Shown here: in pieces, positions 53,130-62,488 of the stretch
How the letters are laid out: every line of letters begins with the position of its first letter
Numbering within the stretch: position 1 is the first letter of the stretch
From: Bog-473 sp963843365
GTDB taxonomy: Bacteria > Actinomycetota > Acidimicrobiia > Acidimicrobiales > RAAP-2
Length of the DNA stretch: 64,000 nucleotides
Assembly (NCBI GenBank): GCA_963843365.1
Contig: CAWJKG010000003.1
Span: forward strand, 1-64,000
Reading direction: 5' to 3'
Notes under the pieces: model-generated
What the model was told of the DNA's origin: nothing
What the model saw: the letters and a program-made list of their open reading frames with translations, nothing else
The model's database searches: none
Position numbers and translations under genes: made by a program

Positions 53130-53624
53130 TCAGGAACTCGGGTTCGACATCTGCAGGGTGTTGCTCGAAGTGATCTTCGACGGTGTAATGACACCCATGC
53201 CGGGCAGAAGTGGGAAGAGCGGGCTGGCGTTGTAGTTGTAGGAGACCGTTACGGTCAGGCATTGATTGTTGGAGTTGGATGGGCAGTTGCCCTTTGTTGC
53301 GGTGCACGAGATGGCTGCCCCCGACGTCCCCGCCGGGACATCGGGTTGGTAGCACGTGCCCTTGCCCATCCACCCCACGTCGTTGGCCGCCTGGGCCTCC
53401 GCCGTCGCGATTGCTGTCGGCGACGCCACGATCCCCGCTCTCGCCCCGTCCGCTGCGGCCTGGGTGATGGTGGACTGGGCGGCCAGAATCAGGCCATAGG
53501 AGATGATGCCGTACAGGAGCGCGATGAGGAGCACCACCACGAAGGCGAACTCCACCATTTCCGCGCCGCGCTCCTCACGCGGGCGCCTCGGTTCCTTCGG
53601 CTTCTTCCACCAGCTCGGTCCCAA
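53130..53624 (-). CDS. tadE: TadE-like minor pilin
   Basis: 164 residues from TTG 53624, which has AGGAGGGG 7 nt before it (53632-53639 on the minus strand); longer starts lack such a site. RGAEMVEFAFVVVLLIALLYGIISY is the pseudopilin motif, with the prepilin-type GAEMVEF cleavage site and Glu at +5. The C-terminal half is periplasmic. Forms the leftward arm with tadG and tadV. Confidence 0.82.
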   Translation of the reverse strand: MGPSWWKKPKEPRRPREERGAEMVEFAFVVVLLIALLYGIISYGLILAAQSTITQAAADGARAGIVASPTAIATAEAQAANDVGWMGKGTCYQPDVPAGTSGAAISCTATKGNCPSNSNNQCLTVTVSYNYNASPLFPLLPGMGVITPSKITSSNTLQMSNPSS

Positions 53625-53735
53625 GGCGTATCCCCTCCTCAGTATCTCGGGCGACGGCACCAATATCTGAACGATTTTGTGGATACGGGTCGCGGTGATA
53701 CGTGCGTGTCGATTCTGGAACGGAGGTCGACGCGG

Positions 53736-53812
53736 GTACATAGGACATATGGACCATTCATGGGCTTCACCTGGGGCGCTGCGTTGCAGAATGGTCAGAA
53801 GGACCTATGTAC
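53736..53812. promoter_or_regulatory. large inverted repeat in the tadE-cpaB divergent region
   Basis: Left arm 53736-53759 starts GTACATAGG and ends GACCATTC. Right arm 53789-53812 starts GAATGGTC and ends CCTATGTAC. Outer 9 bp and inner 8 bp of the 24-bp arms match exactly, with a mismatched 7-bp centre, and a 29-bp spacer. It lies between two divergent Tad arms, so it could be an operator pair that controls both. No known binding site is recognised. Confidence 0.5.
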
Positions 53813-53907
53813 GTTCATGGGTTCCCGTCGTACCCTCCAACGGAGCACGCGACAGGTGGCTTGTTGAAAAGCGCCTGTTGTCCGCTGGTTGAGAGGGGGA
53901 AGGCTCT

Positions 53908-54684
53908 GTGAAGAAGCAGACACTGATACTGGTGATGATCGGGGTGATCCTGTTCATTGCCGGCAGCGCCATCGCGTTTGCCAGTGTCGAGGGCGCGAGC
54001 AAGAAGGCGGGGTCCGGCGGCTCCGCACAGGCGCCCGTCAGCACATCGGCGGTCGTCGCCAAGAGCAACATCCCGGCGGGTACCACGGGCCAGGAGATGG
54101 TGTCCAGCGGGTTGGTCGCCATTGAGCTGATTCCGACCAAGTCGTATTCCCCGGCCGACCTCAGTTCGCTGTCGGGCCTGAATGATGAGGTCCTGACCCA
54201 GTCCATTCCCAAGGGACACGCCATCAGCTCGGCTCAGCTCACGGCGAGCACCTCGGCGATTTCGCTCCCGACGGGCATGAATGCGGTGACGGTCGCCTTG
54301 AGCGGGACGGCGGCGCTCGCCGGCTATTTGCAGCCGGGCGCGCATGTGGACGTGTATGCGAACATCAAATCGCTGTCGACGGCTCCCGGCGCGCCGACAG
54401 GGAGCGCCTCGCTCCCAGTCCCCTGTACCGAGCTGGCCATGGCCGATATCCAGGTCCTCGACGTGCAGAGCACGGCGCCGACCTTCTCGAGCCATCCCAG
54501 TGCAGCGGGGCGTACGGTGCCGCCCACCGAGACGCTCCTGTTGGCGATGAGCCCGAGCAACGCCAGGACCATGGAGTTCCTTTCGCAGAATGAAGCGGTT
54601 TCGGTGGTGCAGACGCAGAAGGACGTCTCACCCCCGCCGGTCGGACAGTGCATCGGCACCGACCAGACGACGACGGCGCCATGA
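53908..54684 (+). CDS. cpaB: CpaB/RcpC-like SAF-domain pilus protein
   Basis: 258 residues, GTG 53908 after GAGAGGGGGAAGG. One N-terminal helix (ILVMIGVILFIAGSAIAFA), then a SAF/antifreeze-like domain VVAKSNIPAGTTGQEMVSSGLVAIELIP, and ISSAQLT. Probably anchors the pilus machine at the membrane or periplasm. The C-terminus overlaps cpaE (ATGA). Confidence 0.82.
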   Translation: MKKQTLILVMIGVILFIAGSAIAFASVEGASKKAGSGGSAQAPVSTSAVVAKSNIPAGTTGQEMVSSGLVAIELIPTKSYSPADLSSLSGLNDEVLTQSIPKGHAISSAQLTASTSAISLPTGMNAVTVALSGTAALAGYLQPGAHVDVYANIKSLSTAPGAPTGSASLPVPCTELAMADIQVLDVQSTAPTFSSHPSAAGRTVPPTETLLLAMSPSNARTMEFLSQNEAVSVVQTQKDVSPPPVGQCIGTDQTTTAP

Positions 54685-55964
54685 TCAGCCGCCGAATTCT
54701 CGTCATTAGCCGGTCGCCCGCGCTCAGCCGGGCGATTCAGGCTTCGCTCGGACCGGGATACGACGTCGCGACGAGCGCGAACGTCGGCGACGTGGTGGAC
54801 GAAGTCCGCGAGCAGGGCCCGTTCGACGTGCTGGTCGCCGGCCCGGTCTTCGACAGCCATGCGGGCATGGCCCGCCTGGCCTCGTTGCGGGCGGCCGGAG
54901 CGGTGCCCGCCATCGTCCTCGCGCTCGGCCCGAAGCCGAAGGCGAACCTGGGCGACATTGTGCGAACCGGTGCGGTGGATCTCGTCGAGTACCCCACCAG
55001 CAAGCGCCAGCTCGCCGCCGCTCTCAAGCGCGCCTTCGACATCGCCGATGCGTCTGCGGTCGACGGGCCGACGCTCCCCGTCGTCGCGCACGGCGTGGTC
55101 GTCGACCGGCCGCAGTTCGCAGAGGTGTTCACAGTGGCGTCCTCCAGCGGCGGGTGTGGCAAGACGTTCTACGCCACCAACCTGGCCTGTTACCTGGCGG
55201 CGCAGACCGGTCAGCGCGTCTGTCTGGTCGATCTCGACCTGCAGTTCGGTGAAGTCTCAACGGCGCTTCATCTGCGCCCTCGCTTCACAATTTCAGATCT
55301 GCTGTCGAGGGAGCCGGTCGACGACGACGACCTCGACGAGCACGTCGAGGAATACCTGGAAGACCATGAGCTCGGGTTCTCCGTTCTGGCGGCGCCCTTC
55401 AGCCCCGCGGACGCCGACATGATCGCTCCGAAGGACGTCTACAAGGTGATGGGTGCACTGCGCAGGCACTTCGACTACATCGTGGTCGACACTCCGGCTC
55501 AGCTGTCCGAAATCGTGCTGGCGGCCTTTGACCACTCGACCAGGGTCCTGTGCATGGTGACACTCGATCTGCCCAGCATCCGCAACATGCGGGTGTTCCT
55601 GAGCACGCTCGAGAAGCTTCGGATCAACAGTCAGAGCATCGGGGTGGTGCTCAACAAGGTCGAGGACGACATCGGCATCGACATCAACGATGTGCAGGAG
55701 GTGCTGGACAACAGGATCGTCTCGGTTCTCCCGTATTCGCGGGAAGTGATGAAGTCGATCAACAAGGGGCAGCCGGCGCTTGTTTCGGCGGCCAATTCCG
55801 ACATCGGAAAGAAGCTGGCCGGGGGCATGCACCAGTTCCTCTCAGACGAGACCCCGACACTCGAGACGGGATCGGGCCCCGCCGCGATTGAGGGGAACCG
55901 TGGGTTCTGGCGCCGGAAGAGAAAGGGTCGCACGGAGAAGGCACCCGAGCTCGAGAAGGTCTGA
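54681..55964 (+). CDS. cpaE: CpaE/TadZ localisation ATPase
   Basis: 427 residues. N-terminal atypical receiver-like fold (about 1-125), then a ParA/MinD-type ATPase with a deviant Walker A SGGCGKTF (156-163) and VDLDLQFGEVSTALHL. TadZ proteins localise the pilus machine, often at a pole. No phospho-acceptor Asp is evident. C-terminal basic tail RRKRKGRTEK. Confidence 0.88.
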   Translation: MISRRILVISRSPALSRAIQASLGPGYDVATSANVGDVVDEVREQGPFDVLVAGPVFDSHAGMARLASLRAAGAVPAIVLALGPKPKANLGDIVRTGAVDLVEYPTSKRQLAAALKRAFDIADASAVDGPTLPVVAHGVVVDRPQFAEVFTVASSSGGCGKTFYATNLACYLAAQTGQRVCLVDLDLQFGEVSTALHLRPRFTISDLLSREPVDDDDLDEHVEEYLEDHELGFSVLAAPFSPADADMIAPKDVYKVMGALRRHFDYIVVDTPAQLSEIVLAAFDHSTRVLCMVTLDLPSIRNMRVFLSTLEKLRINSQSIGVVLNKVEDDIGIDINDVQEVLDNRIVSVLPYSREVMKSINKGQPALVSAANSDIGKKLAGGMHQFLSDETPTLETGSGPAAIEGNRGFWRRKRKGRTEKAPELEKV

Positions 55965-55969
55965 TCGAA

Positions 55970-57544
55970 ATGAATCTGTCAGAGAAGCTCGCTGCTGCCG
56001 ATGGCACGGGGTCGACCCCTTCCTCGGGGCAGCCGGCGGAAGAGGGATCGCAGCGCAGTGCGGATCCCGGGCCCCCCGGTGGCATCGAGAGGAGAGTGAC
56101 GAGCAACCCGTTGCCTCCCGGCGCCAAGGGACACCCGATGCGGCGCACCTCCGATCGGTCGGCTCTGGACACCGCCTGGAAGCAGTCGAAGCAGAAGGTC
56201 CAGGCCAAGGTCCTGGCCGAGATCGCCCCGAAGGCGGCCGACCTCTCGCCGGACGAATTGCGGGAGAAAGTCCGGTCCACGGTCAACGAGATCCTCGAAC
56301 GCGAGGACATCGGCATCTCGCCCATCGAGCGTCAACGCTTCGTGGAGGAGATGTTGGAGGATTCGCTCGGCTACGGGCCTCTTGAGGCGCTCCTTGCCGA
56401 CGGCACCATCTCCGAGGTCATGTGCAACAAGTTCGACGAGATCTGGATCGAGCGCAAGGGAAAGCTGGAGCGAAGCGAGATCGTCTTCAACTCGCCGCAT
56501 CAGTACCGACGCATCATCGATCGAATGGTGCACGGGGTAGGACGCCGCGTCGACGAGTCCTCACCAATGGTGGACGCCCGATTGGCTGACGGATCACGTA
56601 TCAACGCCATCGTCCCGCCGCTCGCGTTGCACGGGCCCGTGCTCACCATCAGGAAATTCCCGGAACGGGCTTTCCTCATGGAGGATCTCATCAAGCTCGG
56701 CTCGCTCACCATGGATGCTGCCGTGTTCCTTGAAGCCCTCGTCCGGGGCAAAATCAGCATGATCGTCGTCGGTGGAACCGGTACCGGAAAGACGACCATG
56801 TTGAACGTGCTCTCCAATTACATCCCGGACGGAGAGCGGTTGATCACCATTGAGGAATCAGCCGAGTTGCAGATTCAAGGTGAGCACGTGGTCACCCTCG
56901 AGACGCGTCCATCCAATGCCGAAGGAACGGGCGAGGTACGCATCCGCGACCTCGTCCGCAACTCACTCCGCATGCGCCCCGACCGCATCATCGTCGGAGA
57001 GTGTCGCGGTGCCGAGACATTGGACATGCTTCAGGCGATGAACACCGGTCATGCCGGATCCATGACGACGGTGCACGCCAATACCCCCCGCGAGCTTCTC
57101 GGGCGCCTCGAGACCATGGTCATGATGGGAGGCGTGGAGCTCCCGCAGCGGGCCATCCGAGAGCAGATCGTCATGGCGATCGGCTGCCTCGTGCAGCTGA
57201 GGCGCACCCCGGCGGGGCCTCGCGTCGTGCACTCCATCACGGAGATCCAGGGAATGGAGGGTGAAACCGTCCTGATGCAGGACATCTTTCACCGAGTGGA
57301 CATGGACGAAGGGATGGGCCGTTTGGTTCCGACCGGCTTGCGTCCGAAGATTCTCGACGAGCTGGCACTGAATGGCGTGGAGGTTCCCGCCCATTTGTTC
57401 CGCGTTGAGAACGACGGACTGTCCGGCTCAGGATCCCGATCGTCGGGGAGGCATCACCGACCGGCCCGACCCGGACGGGTCGTGGAGCCTCCTTCTGAAG
57501 AGCTGTACGAGATGCTGGCCCGCCGGCGCGACGGGGGGAAGTGA
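55970..57544 (+). CDS. tadA: TadA/CpaF secretion ATPase
   Basis: 524 residues. Flp pilus assembly ATPase of the type II/IV secretion superfamily. A flexible N-terminal leader of about 60 residues, then SEVMCNKFDEIWIERKGKLER, ASP/Walker features VGGTGTGKTTMLN (266-278), TIEESAELQ, and LETRPSNAEGTGEVRIRDLVRNSLRMRPDRIIVGE, quoted in part. The His-box MTTVHANTPR and the arginine finger set are intact. C-terminal tail is low complexity. Confidence 0.93.
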   Translation: MNLSEKLAAADGTGSTPSSGQPAEEGSQRSADPGPPGGIERRVTSNPLPPGAKGHPMRRTSDRSALDTAWKQSKQKVQAKVLAEIAPKAADLSPDELREKVRSTVNEILEREDIGISPIERQRFVEEMLEDSLGYGPLEALLADGTISEVMCNKFDEIWIERKGKLERSEIVFNSPHQYRRIIDRMVHGVGRRVDESSPMVDARLADGSRINAIVPPLALHGPVLTIRKFPERAFLMEDLIKLGSLTMDAAVFLEALVRGKISMIVVGGTGTGKTTMLNVLSNYIPDGERLITIEESAELQIQGEHVVTLETRPSNAEGTGEVRIRDLVRNSLRMRPDRIIVGECRGAETLDMLQAMNTGHAGSMTTVHANTPRELLGRLETMVMMGGVELPQRAIREQIVMAIGCLVQLRRTPAGPRVVHSITEIQGMEGETVLMQDIFHRVDMDEGMGRLVPTGLRPKILDELALNGVEVPAHLFRVENDGLSGSGSRSSGRHHRPARPGRVVEPPSEELYEMLARRRDGGK

Positions 57545-57547
57545 CCC

Positions 57548-58540
57548 ATGATGCTGTCGACTGCAGTGGACACGAAGAGCGCCGCGCTCGTGGCAGCGGT
57601 CCTGGTGGGCGCGGGCATTGCCCTGGTCGTTGTCGGCATGATCGCGCGTCTGAGATCGAAGCAGCGCACGCTGGCCCAAATCCTCGACGACACCATGGGG
57701 CAGGCCGAGGTCCCTGTCGAAGTCGTGTCCGAGTCCCCGGAGCACGGCGAGCTCTCGGCGCTCACGGTGCGTATCGCGGGCATCTTCGGGCGGATCGACA
57801 CGCATGGTGCGTTGGAACGGCGGCTCGAGCGGGCGGCCATTCCGCTGCGGTCCGGCGAGTACCTGGTCATCAGCTCCGGCATTGCCTTTGCCCTGGCTGT
57901 GGTTATCGGGGTGATCACGAAGTCGCCGATCGGGTCCGTGATCGCGATCGCCTTGGTCGCCGGGATCGCCTGGTACCTGCCGTCGCGACGTGCGGCGAAG
58001 CGGATCAAGCAGATTCAGGAGCAACTGCCGGACGCATTGGCCCTGATGTCTGCCTCGGTCGAGGGCGGCCAGACGTTCCAGCGCTCCATCGACATGTACC
58101 GCCGGGACGCCAAGCCACCTCTTTCGGCCGAGCTCGATCGGGTCATGGCGGAGGTGGCCGTCGGCTCCGACCTCGTGGTGGCACTCGAGAACATGGCCGA
58201 GCGTTCAGGCGTCGAGGACCTGACCTGGGCGGTCGAGGCGGTGCGGATTCAGCAGTCGACCGGCGGACGACTGGCACCCATCCTCCACACCCTGGCCGAC
58301 TTCATGCGGACCCGCCAAGAGGTGCGGCGGGAGGTGCAGACCCTGTCCGCCGAGGGGCGCATGTCCGGCTATGTCCTCTTCGCCATCCCCCTCTTCCTGG
58401 TGTGCGCGCTCGAAATGAAGGATCCGGGTTACCTCGAGCCGATGCTGCACGGCGCCGGTCTCATCGTGCTCATCGGGACGGCGGGACTGATGGCCCTCGG
58501 TTTCTGGATCGTGCGCCGCATGGTCAACATCAAAATCTGA
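57548..58540 (+). CDS. tadB: TadB inner-membrane platform protein
   Basis: 330 residues. Type II secretion F-domain protein. N-terminal helix, a cytosolic stretch, and two late helices (MSGYVLFAIPLFLVCALEM; LIVLIGTAGLMALGFWIV). The F-domain motif reads LPDALALMSASVEGGQTFQRSI. It starts 3 nt after the tadA stop and pairs with TadC. Confidence 0.88.
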   Translation: MMLSTAVDTKSAALVAAVLVGAGIALVVVGMIARLRSKQRTLAQILDDTMGQAEVPVEVVSESPEHGELSALTVRIAGIFGRIDTHGALERRLERAAIPLRSGEYLVISSGIAFALAVVIGVITKSPIGSVIAIALVAGIAWYLPSRRAAKRIKQIQEQLPDALALMSASVEGGQTFQRSIDMYRRDAKPPLSAELDRVMAEVAVGSDLVVALENMAERSGVEDLTWAVEAVRIQQSTGGRLAPILHTLADFMRTRQEVRREVQTLSAEGRMSGYVLFAIPLFLVCALEMKDPGYLEPMLHGAGLIVLIGTAGLMALGFWIVRRMVNIKI

Positions 58541-58556
58541 TTCAAGGGGGGCATCC

Positions 58557-59505
58557 GTGAGCGCGACGTACATCGTTCCTCTGGTGGGTATCACGTTGAT
58601 GGCGATCGGGCTGTGCGGCGTCGGCATGGCCGCGTGGCGCTCCCACAAGGTCTCCACCCGCCTTGAGTTCATCCGTTCGCTGGGCGCCGACGCAGAGCTC
58701 TTCGCCGGAGTCGACCCCCGTCATCGAGCGGGTGCAAACGCCACTGTTGAGCCGGATCTTCGGGCCGTCCGCCAGAGGCTTCAAGAACGTGCTGACACGG
58801 CTCTACCCCTCCAGCGAGGTCGACCGTGTGCATGCCGATCTCCTCAAGGCGGGGCTGACCGGAACGATCCGTGCGGAGGAGTTCGTGGCGGTCCAGGTCG
58901 GCTCGGCCATGCTCGGCTTCGGCCTGGGTCTGATCGCCTTGGTGAGTGGAGCCGTCAGCGTCAAGATCGGCCTGCTCTGTCTCTTCATCCTGCCCATGCT
59001 CGGTGGTTTGGCCCCGAGCTGGTGGTTGCGCAACCGCATCAAGGTGCGGCGCCTGACAGTCCAGAACGACCTGCCCGACCTGTTGGATCTCATGTGCATC
59101 TCCGTGGCGGCGGGACTGGGTCTGGAGCAAGCGATGCAAGTGTCCTGCGCCCGATTCGAGTCGCCGGTGTGCCACGAGCTTCGCTTGACGTTGCGGGAGA
59201 TGGAGCTCGGGCTGTCACGGCACGATGCGCTCGAGAACATGAAGCTGCGGACCGACATCGACGACCTTGTCACGTTTGCCGTGGTGCTCTCGCAGGCGGA
59301 CGCACTGGGGCTGCCGATCGGTCGCGTGCTCCAGGCGCAAGCGGACGAGATGAGGGACAAGCGGCGACAGCGGGCCCGGGAGAAGGCCGCCAAAGTCCCC
59401 GTCAAAATCCTCTTCCCGCTCGCGCTGTGCTTTCTGCCGGCGATCATGATCATCGTGCTCGGTCCGATCGTCGGGCCGATCAAGCATGCCTTCCATTCCG
59501 GCTGA
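58557..59505 (+). CDS. tadC: TadC inner-membrane platform protein, with one-base frameshift
   Basis: Second F-domain platform protein. From GTG 58557 the frame reads MSATYIVPLVGITLMAIGLCGVGMAAW...FIRSLGADAELFAGVD, then shifts. The next frame reads PVIERVQTPLLSRIFGPSARGFKNVLTRL and LPDLLDLMCISVAAGLGLEQAM (the F-domain core) to 59505. Deleting one C from the C5 run at 58715-58719 joins them as VDPVIERVQ, 315 residues. Probably a sequencing error. Confidence 0.85.
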
Positions 59506-59683
59506 GCCGACCACGGCGGCCTCCGCGGAGAATTGTGTGTTCCCCGGGGCTGCACCCCCGTGGCAACAATGATGCGACTGTCGCTTGAGGCGAAAAGCGT
59601 ACAATGACCTGGGAGTTTCCGCCGCAGTGTGGCGGGGTGGAGCCGTTCCGGACGCAAGAATCCGGACGGAATGAGGGGGAGGA

Positions 59684-60142
59684 ATGGCAAACACAGCCTC
59701 GATCCTGTGGCCGAGCGCGCAGCCGGCGCCGGACCAAGAGGCCTGGGGCGGGCCTGAATGGACGTTCTACACCCAGGTGTCGGTTTCCGGCCCGTCGGTC
59801 TGCACGACCGTGCACCGGGGCGAGAGCACGCGGGGAGCACGAGCAACGCCGATCCGGGACCATCTTCGGGTCGTGGACGACGACCTGCGTCGACCGGAGA
59901 CGTCTGCCCAGCGGCGTGAGGACGATCGCCAGTGGGGCCCCTGGTCGTTGACACAGCGGGAGCTCGAAGTGCTGCAGCTACTGGCTGAGGGCGCGACCAA
60001 CGGTGAGATATCGCAGCGGCTCTACATCAGCCCGAAGACGACCAAGAACCACTTGGCCGCCATCTTCCAGAAGCTCGATGTGACGAACCGCACCCACGCG
60101 CTGGTGCGTGCCGTGGTCATGGGTCTCGTCACCATCGAGTAA
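59684..60142 (+). CDS. orphan LuxR-type response regulator of the tad locus
   Basis: 152 residues, ATG 59684 after GAGGGGGAGGA. The C-terminal HTH is clear: LTQRELEVLQLLAEGATNGEISQRLYISPKTTKNHLAAIFQKLDV (about 88-132). The N-terminal 80 residues are not a receiver domain and lack phospho-Asp; a putative ligand-binding or protein-protein region is possible. It lies between tadC and the pilins, so it may tune flp expression. The upstream region has two TCCGGACG repeats (59647-59654, 59661-59668), candidate autoregulation sites. A -10-like TACAAT is at 59600-59605. Confidence 0.8.
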   Translation: MANTASILWPSAQPAPDQEAWGGPEWTFYTQVSVSGPSVCTTVHRGESTRGARATPIRDHLRVVDDDLRRPETSAQRREDDRQWGPWSLTQRELEVLQLLAEGATNGEISQRLYISPKTTKNHLAAIFQKLDVTNRTHALVRAVVMGLVTIE

Positions 60143-60243
60143 CAACGCGAGCGCGAACACCAGCGCAGGTCAAATGGTCCGATAAGCCTATGGAGTATCA
60201 GCCATGACGGTGACGACAATGTGCTGGGTGTTCCAATGCGATT

Positions 60244-60257
60244 CGGACGACCGTCCG
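60244..60257. promoter_or_regulatory. CGGACG palindrome before the first pilin
   Basis: CGGACGACCGTCCG, a perfect 6-2-6 inverted repeat, 34 bp upstream of flp1. It shares the CGGACG core with the repeats before the LuxR gene, and a TCGGACG occurs at 60667-60673 before flp2. Confidence 0.4.
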
Positions 60258-60290
60258 GAGAGATTGGGGCGAGAAGAGGGGAAGGACCGA

Positions 60291-60512
60291 ATGACTGAGC
60301 TTTTCTTGAACGCATTCTTCGCAGTGCGTGGCTTTCACAGTGACATGCTCGAGCGGGCTCGCACCGAGCGGGGCGCCTCCATGGTGGAGTACGCACTGCT
60401 CGTCGGCCTGATCGCCGTCGTGGCCGTGGTGGCAATCGCCGCCCTGGGCGGTGGCATCAAGGGCCTGTTCAGCAACGCCAACAACTGCGTCGGGAACAGC
60501 GCCTCCTGCTAG
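60291..60512 (+). CDS. flp: Flp-type major pilin (first copy)
   Basis: 73 residues from ATG 60291, with GAAGAGGGGAAGG just upstream; a longer open frame from 60204 is not used. ERARTERGASMVEYALLVGLIAVVAVVAIAALGG: processing after Gly gives ASMVEY with Glu +5/Tyr +6, the Flp pilin hallmark. The tail has two cysteines (NNCVGNSASC), perhaps a disulfide. Confidence 0.93.
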   Translation: MTELFLNAFFAVRGFHSDMLERARTERGASMVEYALLVGLIAVVAVVAIAALGGGIKGLFSNANNCVGNSASC

Positions 60513-60588
60513 GCGTCGGCGCCACACGCCGCAACGACGCAACGAATTCCCTAAGGGAATATTCCCCCTTCCCCATGGGATGGCGGTT

Positions 60589-60627
60589 GGGCTGGGTCGG
60601 CTTCGGCGGACCCAGCCCTCCGTCGTT
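60589..60627 (+). terminator. intrinsic terminator after flp1
   Basis: GGGCTGGGTC (60589-60598) pairs perfectly with GACCCAGCCC (60609-60618), loop of ten, followed by TCCGTCGTTTT. It may be partial, allowing read-through to flp2. Confidence 0.7.
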
Positions 60628-60798
60628 TTCGGACCGTTGTTCGGATGAAATCAAAGCACGCAGACATCGGACGAAACGCAAGCGGTCGCCAATAGGTCTG
60701 AAAGTCCTATTTACCTTGGCGTCCAGGTGTCCGAAGCTTTAACTGGTATCGGCGTAGTGCCGAAATCATCTCAGGGGCAAAAGAGGGGAGCAGTTCAA

Positions 60799-61021
60799 AT
60801 GTTCGGATTACTTCATGAATGCGTTCGTCGCAGTGAGGACTGCGCACGGGGCGATGTTCGACCGGGCTCGCACCGAGCGGGGCGCCTCCATGGTGGAGTA
60901 CGCACTGCTCGTGGGTCTGATCGCCGTCGTCGCGGTGGTGGCCATCGCTGCGCTGGGCGGAGGCATCTCCGGACTGTTCAGCAACGCCAACAACTGCGTC
61001 GGGAACAGCGCCACCTGCTGA
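60799..61021 (+). CDS. flp: Flp-type pilin (second copy), probable one-base frameshift near start
   Basis: The pilin frame from ATG 60815 reads MNAFVAVRTAHGAMFDRARTERGASMVEY and is otherwise the same as flp1 through GLFSNANNCVGNS. A better ribosome site, GAGGGG, precedes ATG 60799. If the C at 60814 is removed, the product is MFGLLMNAFVAV, matching MTELFLNAFFAV position by position and giving 73 residues like flp1. As read, initiation at 60815 would still give a 68-residue pilin. Confidence 0.85.
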
Positions 61022-61056
61022 GGCGCCGGCGCGGCCTCGACCGCCGCATGAACTGA

Positions 61057-61128
61057 GGCCGCCCCGCCAGAGGGCGGCCAGAGTGCCGAGAGGCACTCGG
61101 AGGGCCGGATCGAAGATCCGGCCCTCCG
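61057..61128. terminator. three tandem hairpins after the pilin operon
   Basis: GGCCGCCC/GGGCGGCC (61057-61079), GAGTGCC/GGCACTC with GAGA loop (61082-61099), and a 13-bp stem GGAGGGCCGGATC/GATCCGGCCCTCC with GAA loop (61100-61128). They adjoin each other. No T-run follows. Likely termination or RNA-stability elements. Confidence 0.65.
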
Positions 61129-61209
61129 ACGCGTTCCGGCGCCCGGCAGGGCGGCAGATCCGTCGGCCCGGTGGCGATGCGCGGCGTCGGCCCCGCGACG
61201 ATCCGAGCC

Positions 61210-61262
61210 GGCCGGTGCACACCGGCCCTCAGCAGGATTTCATCGTCGGTTCACATAACCGA
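61210..61262. promoter_or_regulatory. palindromes upstream of glnII
   Basis: GGCCGGTGCACACCGGCC (61210-61227) is a perfect 18-bp palindrome. TCGGTTCACATAACCGA (61246-61262) is a 6-5-6 inverted repeat. The second may be an operator for a nitrogen regulator, but it does not match the GlnR box I know. Both lie 130-180 bp before the glnII start. Confidence 0.4.
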
Positions 61263-61392
61263 TACGGCGGTGAAATAGGGTCCGACGAGACTGACAACCG
61301 CAATCTGGTGTGGGGTGTCGTGTCCGCAAGCGGCCGGGATGCCCCGTCCCAGCACCTTGACCACGGAGAAGAAGGGGAACACAGGAGAACTC

Positions 61393-62405
61393 ATGAGCTA
61401 CCAGGCCGAGTACATCTGGATCGACGGGACGGAGCCCACCCCGCTCCTCCGCAGCAAGACCAGGATCGTCGAGGGCGGCAAGGAGCCCGGGATCTGGGGC
61501 TTCGACGGCTCGAGCACGAACCAGGCCGAGGGGAGCGACTCGGACTGCGTTCTGCAGCCCGTGTTCGTGTGCCCCGACCCGCTGCGGGCGGAGGGCGACA
61601 AGCTCGTCATGTGCGAGGTGCTGCACCCCGACATGACGCCGCACAGCACGAACACCCGGCGGAAGTGCGCCGAGATGGCGGAGAAGTACGCCGACCAGGA
61701 GCCCTGGTTCGGGATCGAGCAGGAGTACACCTTCTTCCAGTACGGCCGCCCCCTGGGTTGGCCCGAGGCCGGGTTCCCGGCCCCCCAGGGCCCGTACTAC
61801 TGCGGGGTCGGGCGGCGACAAGATGCCCGGCCGCGAGATCGTCGAGCGCCACACGGCCGCCTGCCTGAAGGCCGGCCTGGCGATCGAGGGCACCAACGCC
61901 GAGGTGATGATGGGCCAGTGGGAGTTCCAGATCGGCGTCCTCCCGCCGCCGCTCATCGGCGATCAGCTGTGGACGGCGCGCTGGTTGCTCTTCCGCATCG
62001 CCGAGGACTTCGACGTGTTCGCCACGCTGGAGCCCAAGCCGGTGCTCGGGGACTGGAACGGCGCCGGTGCGCACACGAACTTCTCCACCAAGGCCATGCG
62101 CGAGGACGGCGGATGGGATGCCATCATCGCCGGCTGCGAGGCCCTCGGGAAGCGGGTCGAAGAGCACGTCACGAACTACGGCATCGGCATCGAGAGCCGC
62201 CTGACGGGCGCCCACGAGACGGCGCACTTCACCCAGTTCAGCTACGGCACCTCCGACCGCGGCGCATCCATCCGCATCCCGTGGGCAGTGGCCAAGAACA
62301 AGAAGGGGTGGCTCGAGGACCGTCGGCCGAACGCCAACATGGACCCCTACGTGGTGAGCGGCTCTCATGGTCGAGACCGTGTGCGGAGCTGCCGCCGGCG
62401 ACTGA
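61393..62405 (+). CDS. glnII: type II glutamine synthetase GlnII, two one-base frameshifts
   Basis: Makes glutamine from glutamate, ammonia and ATP. ATG 61393 after AGGAGA. MSYQAEYIWIDGTEPTPLLRSKT, WGFDGSSTNQAEG, WFGIEQEYTFFQYGRPLGWPE and PGREIVERHTAACLKAGL... NGAGAHTNFSTKAMRE are typical of Streptomyces GlnII. The frame breaks after YYCGVG (extra G at 61810-61812) and again near DPYVVSG (extra base near 62363-62365). Correcting both gives VSGLMVETVCGAAAGD and a TGA at 62403-62405, 336 residues. Confidence 0.88.
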
Positions 62406-62488
62406 GCCGCACCTGATCGGGAACGCCGCCGGTTCCGGGAGCGCACCGCCCGGGATCGGCGGCGTTTCTCGTCCGGGCGGCTCAGTCG

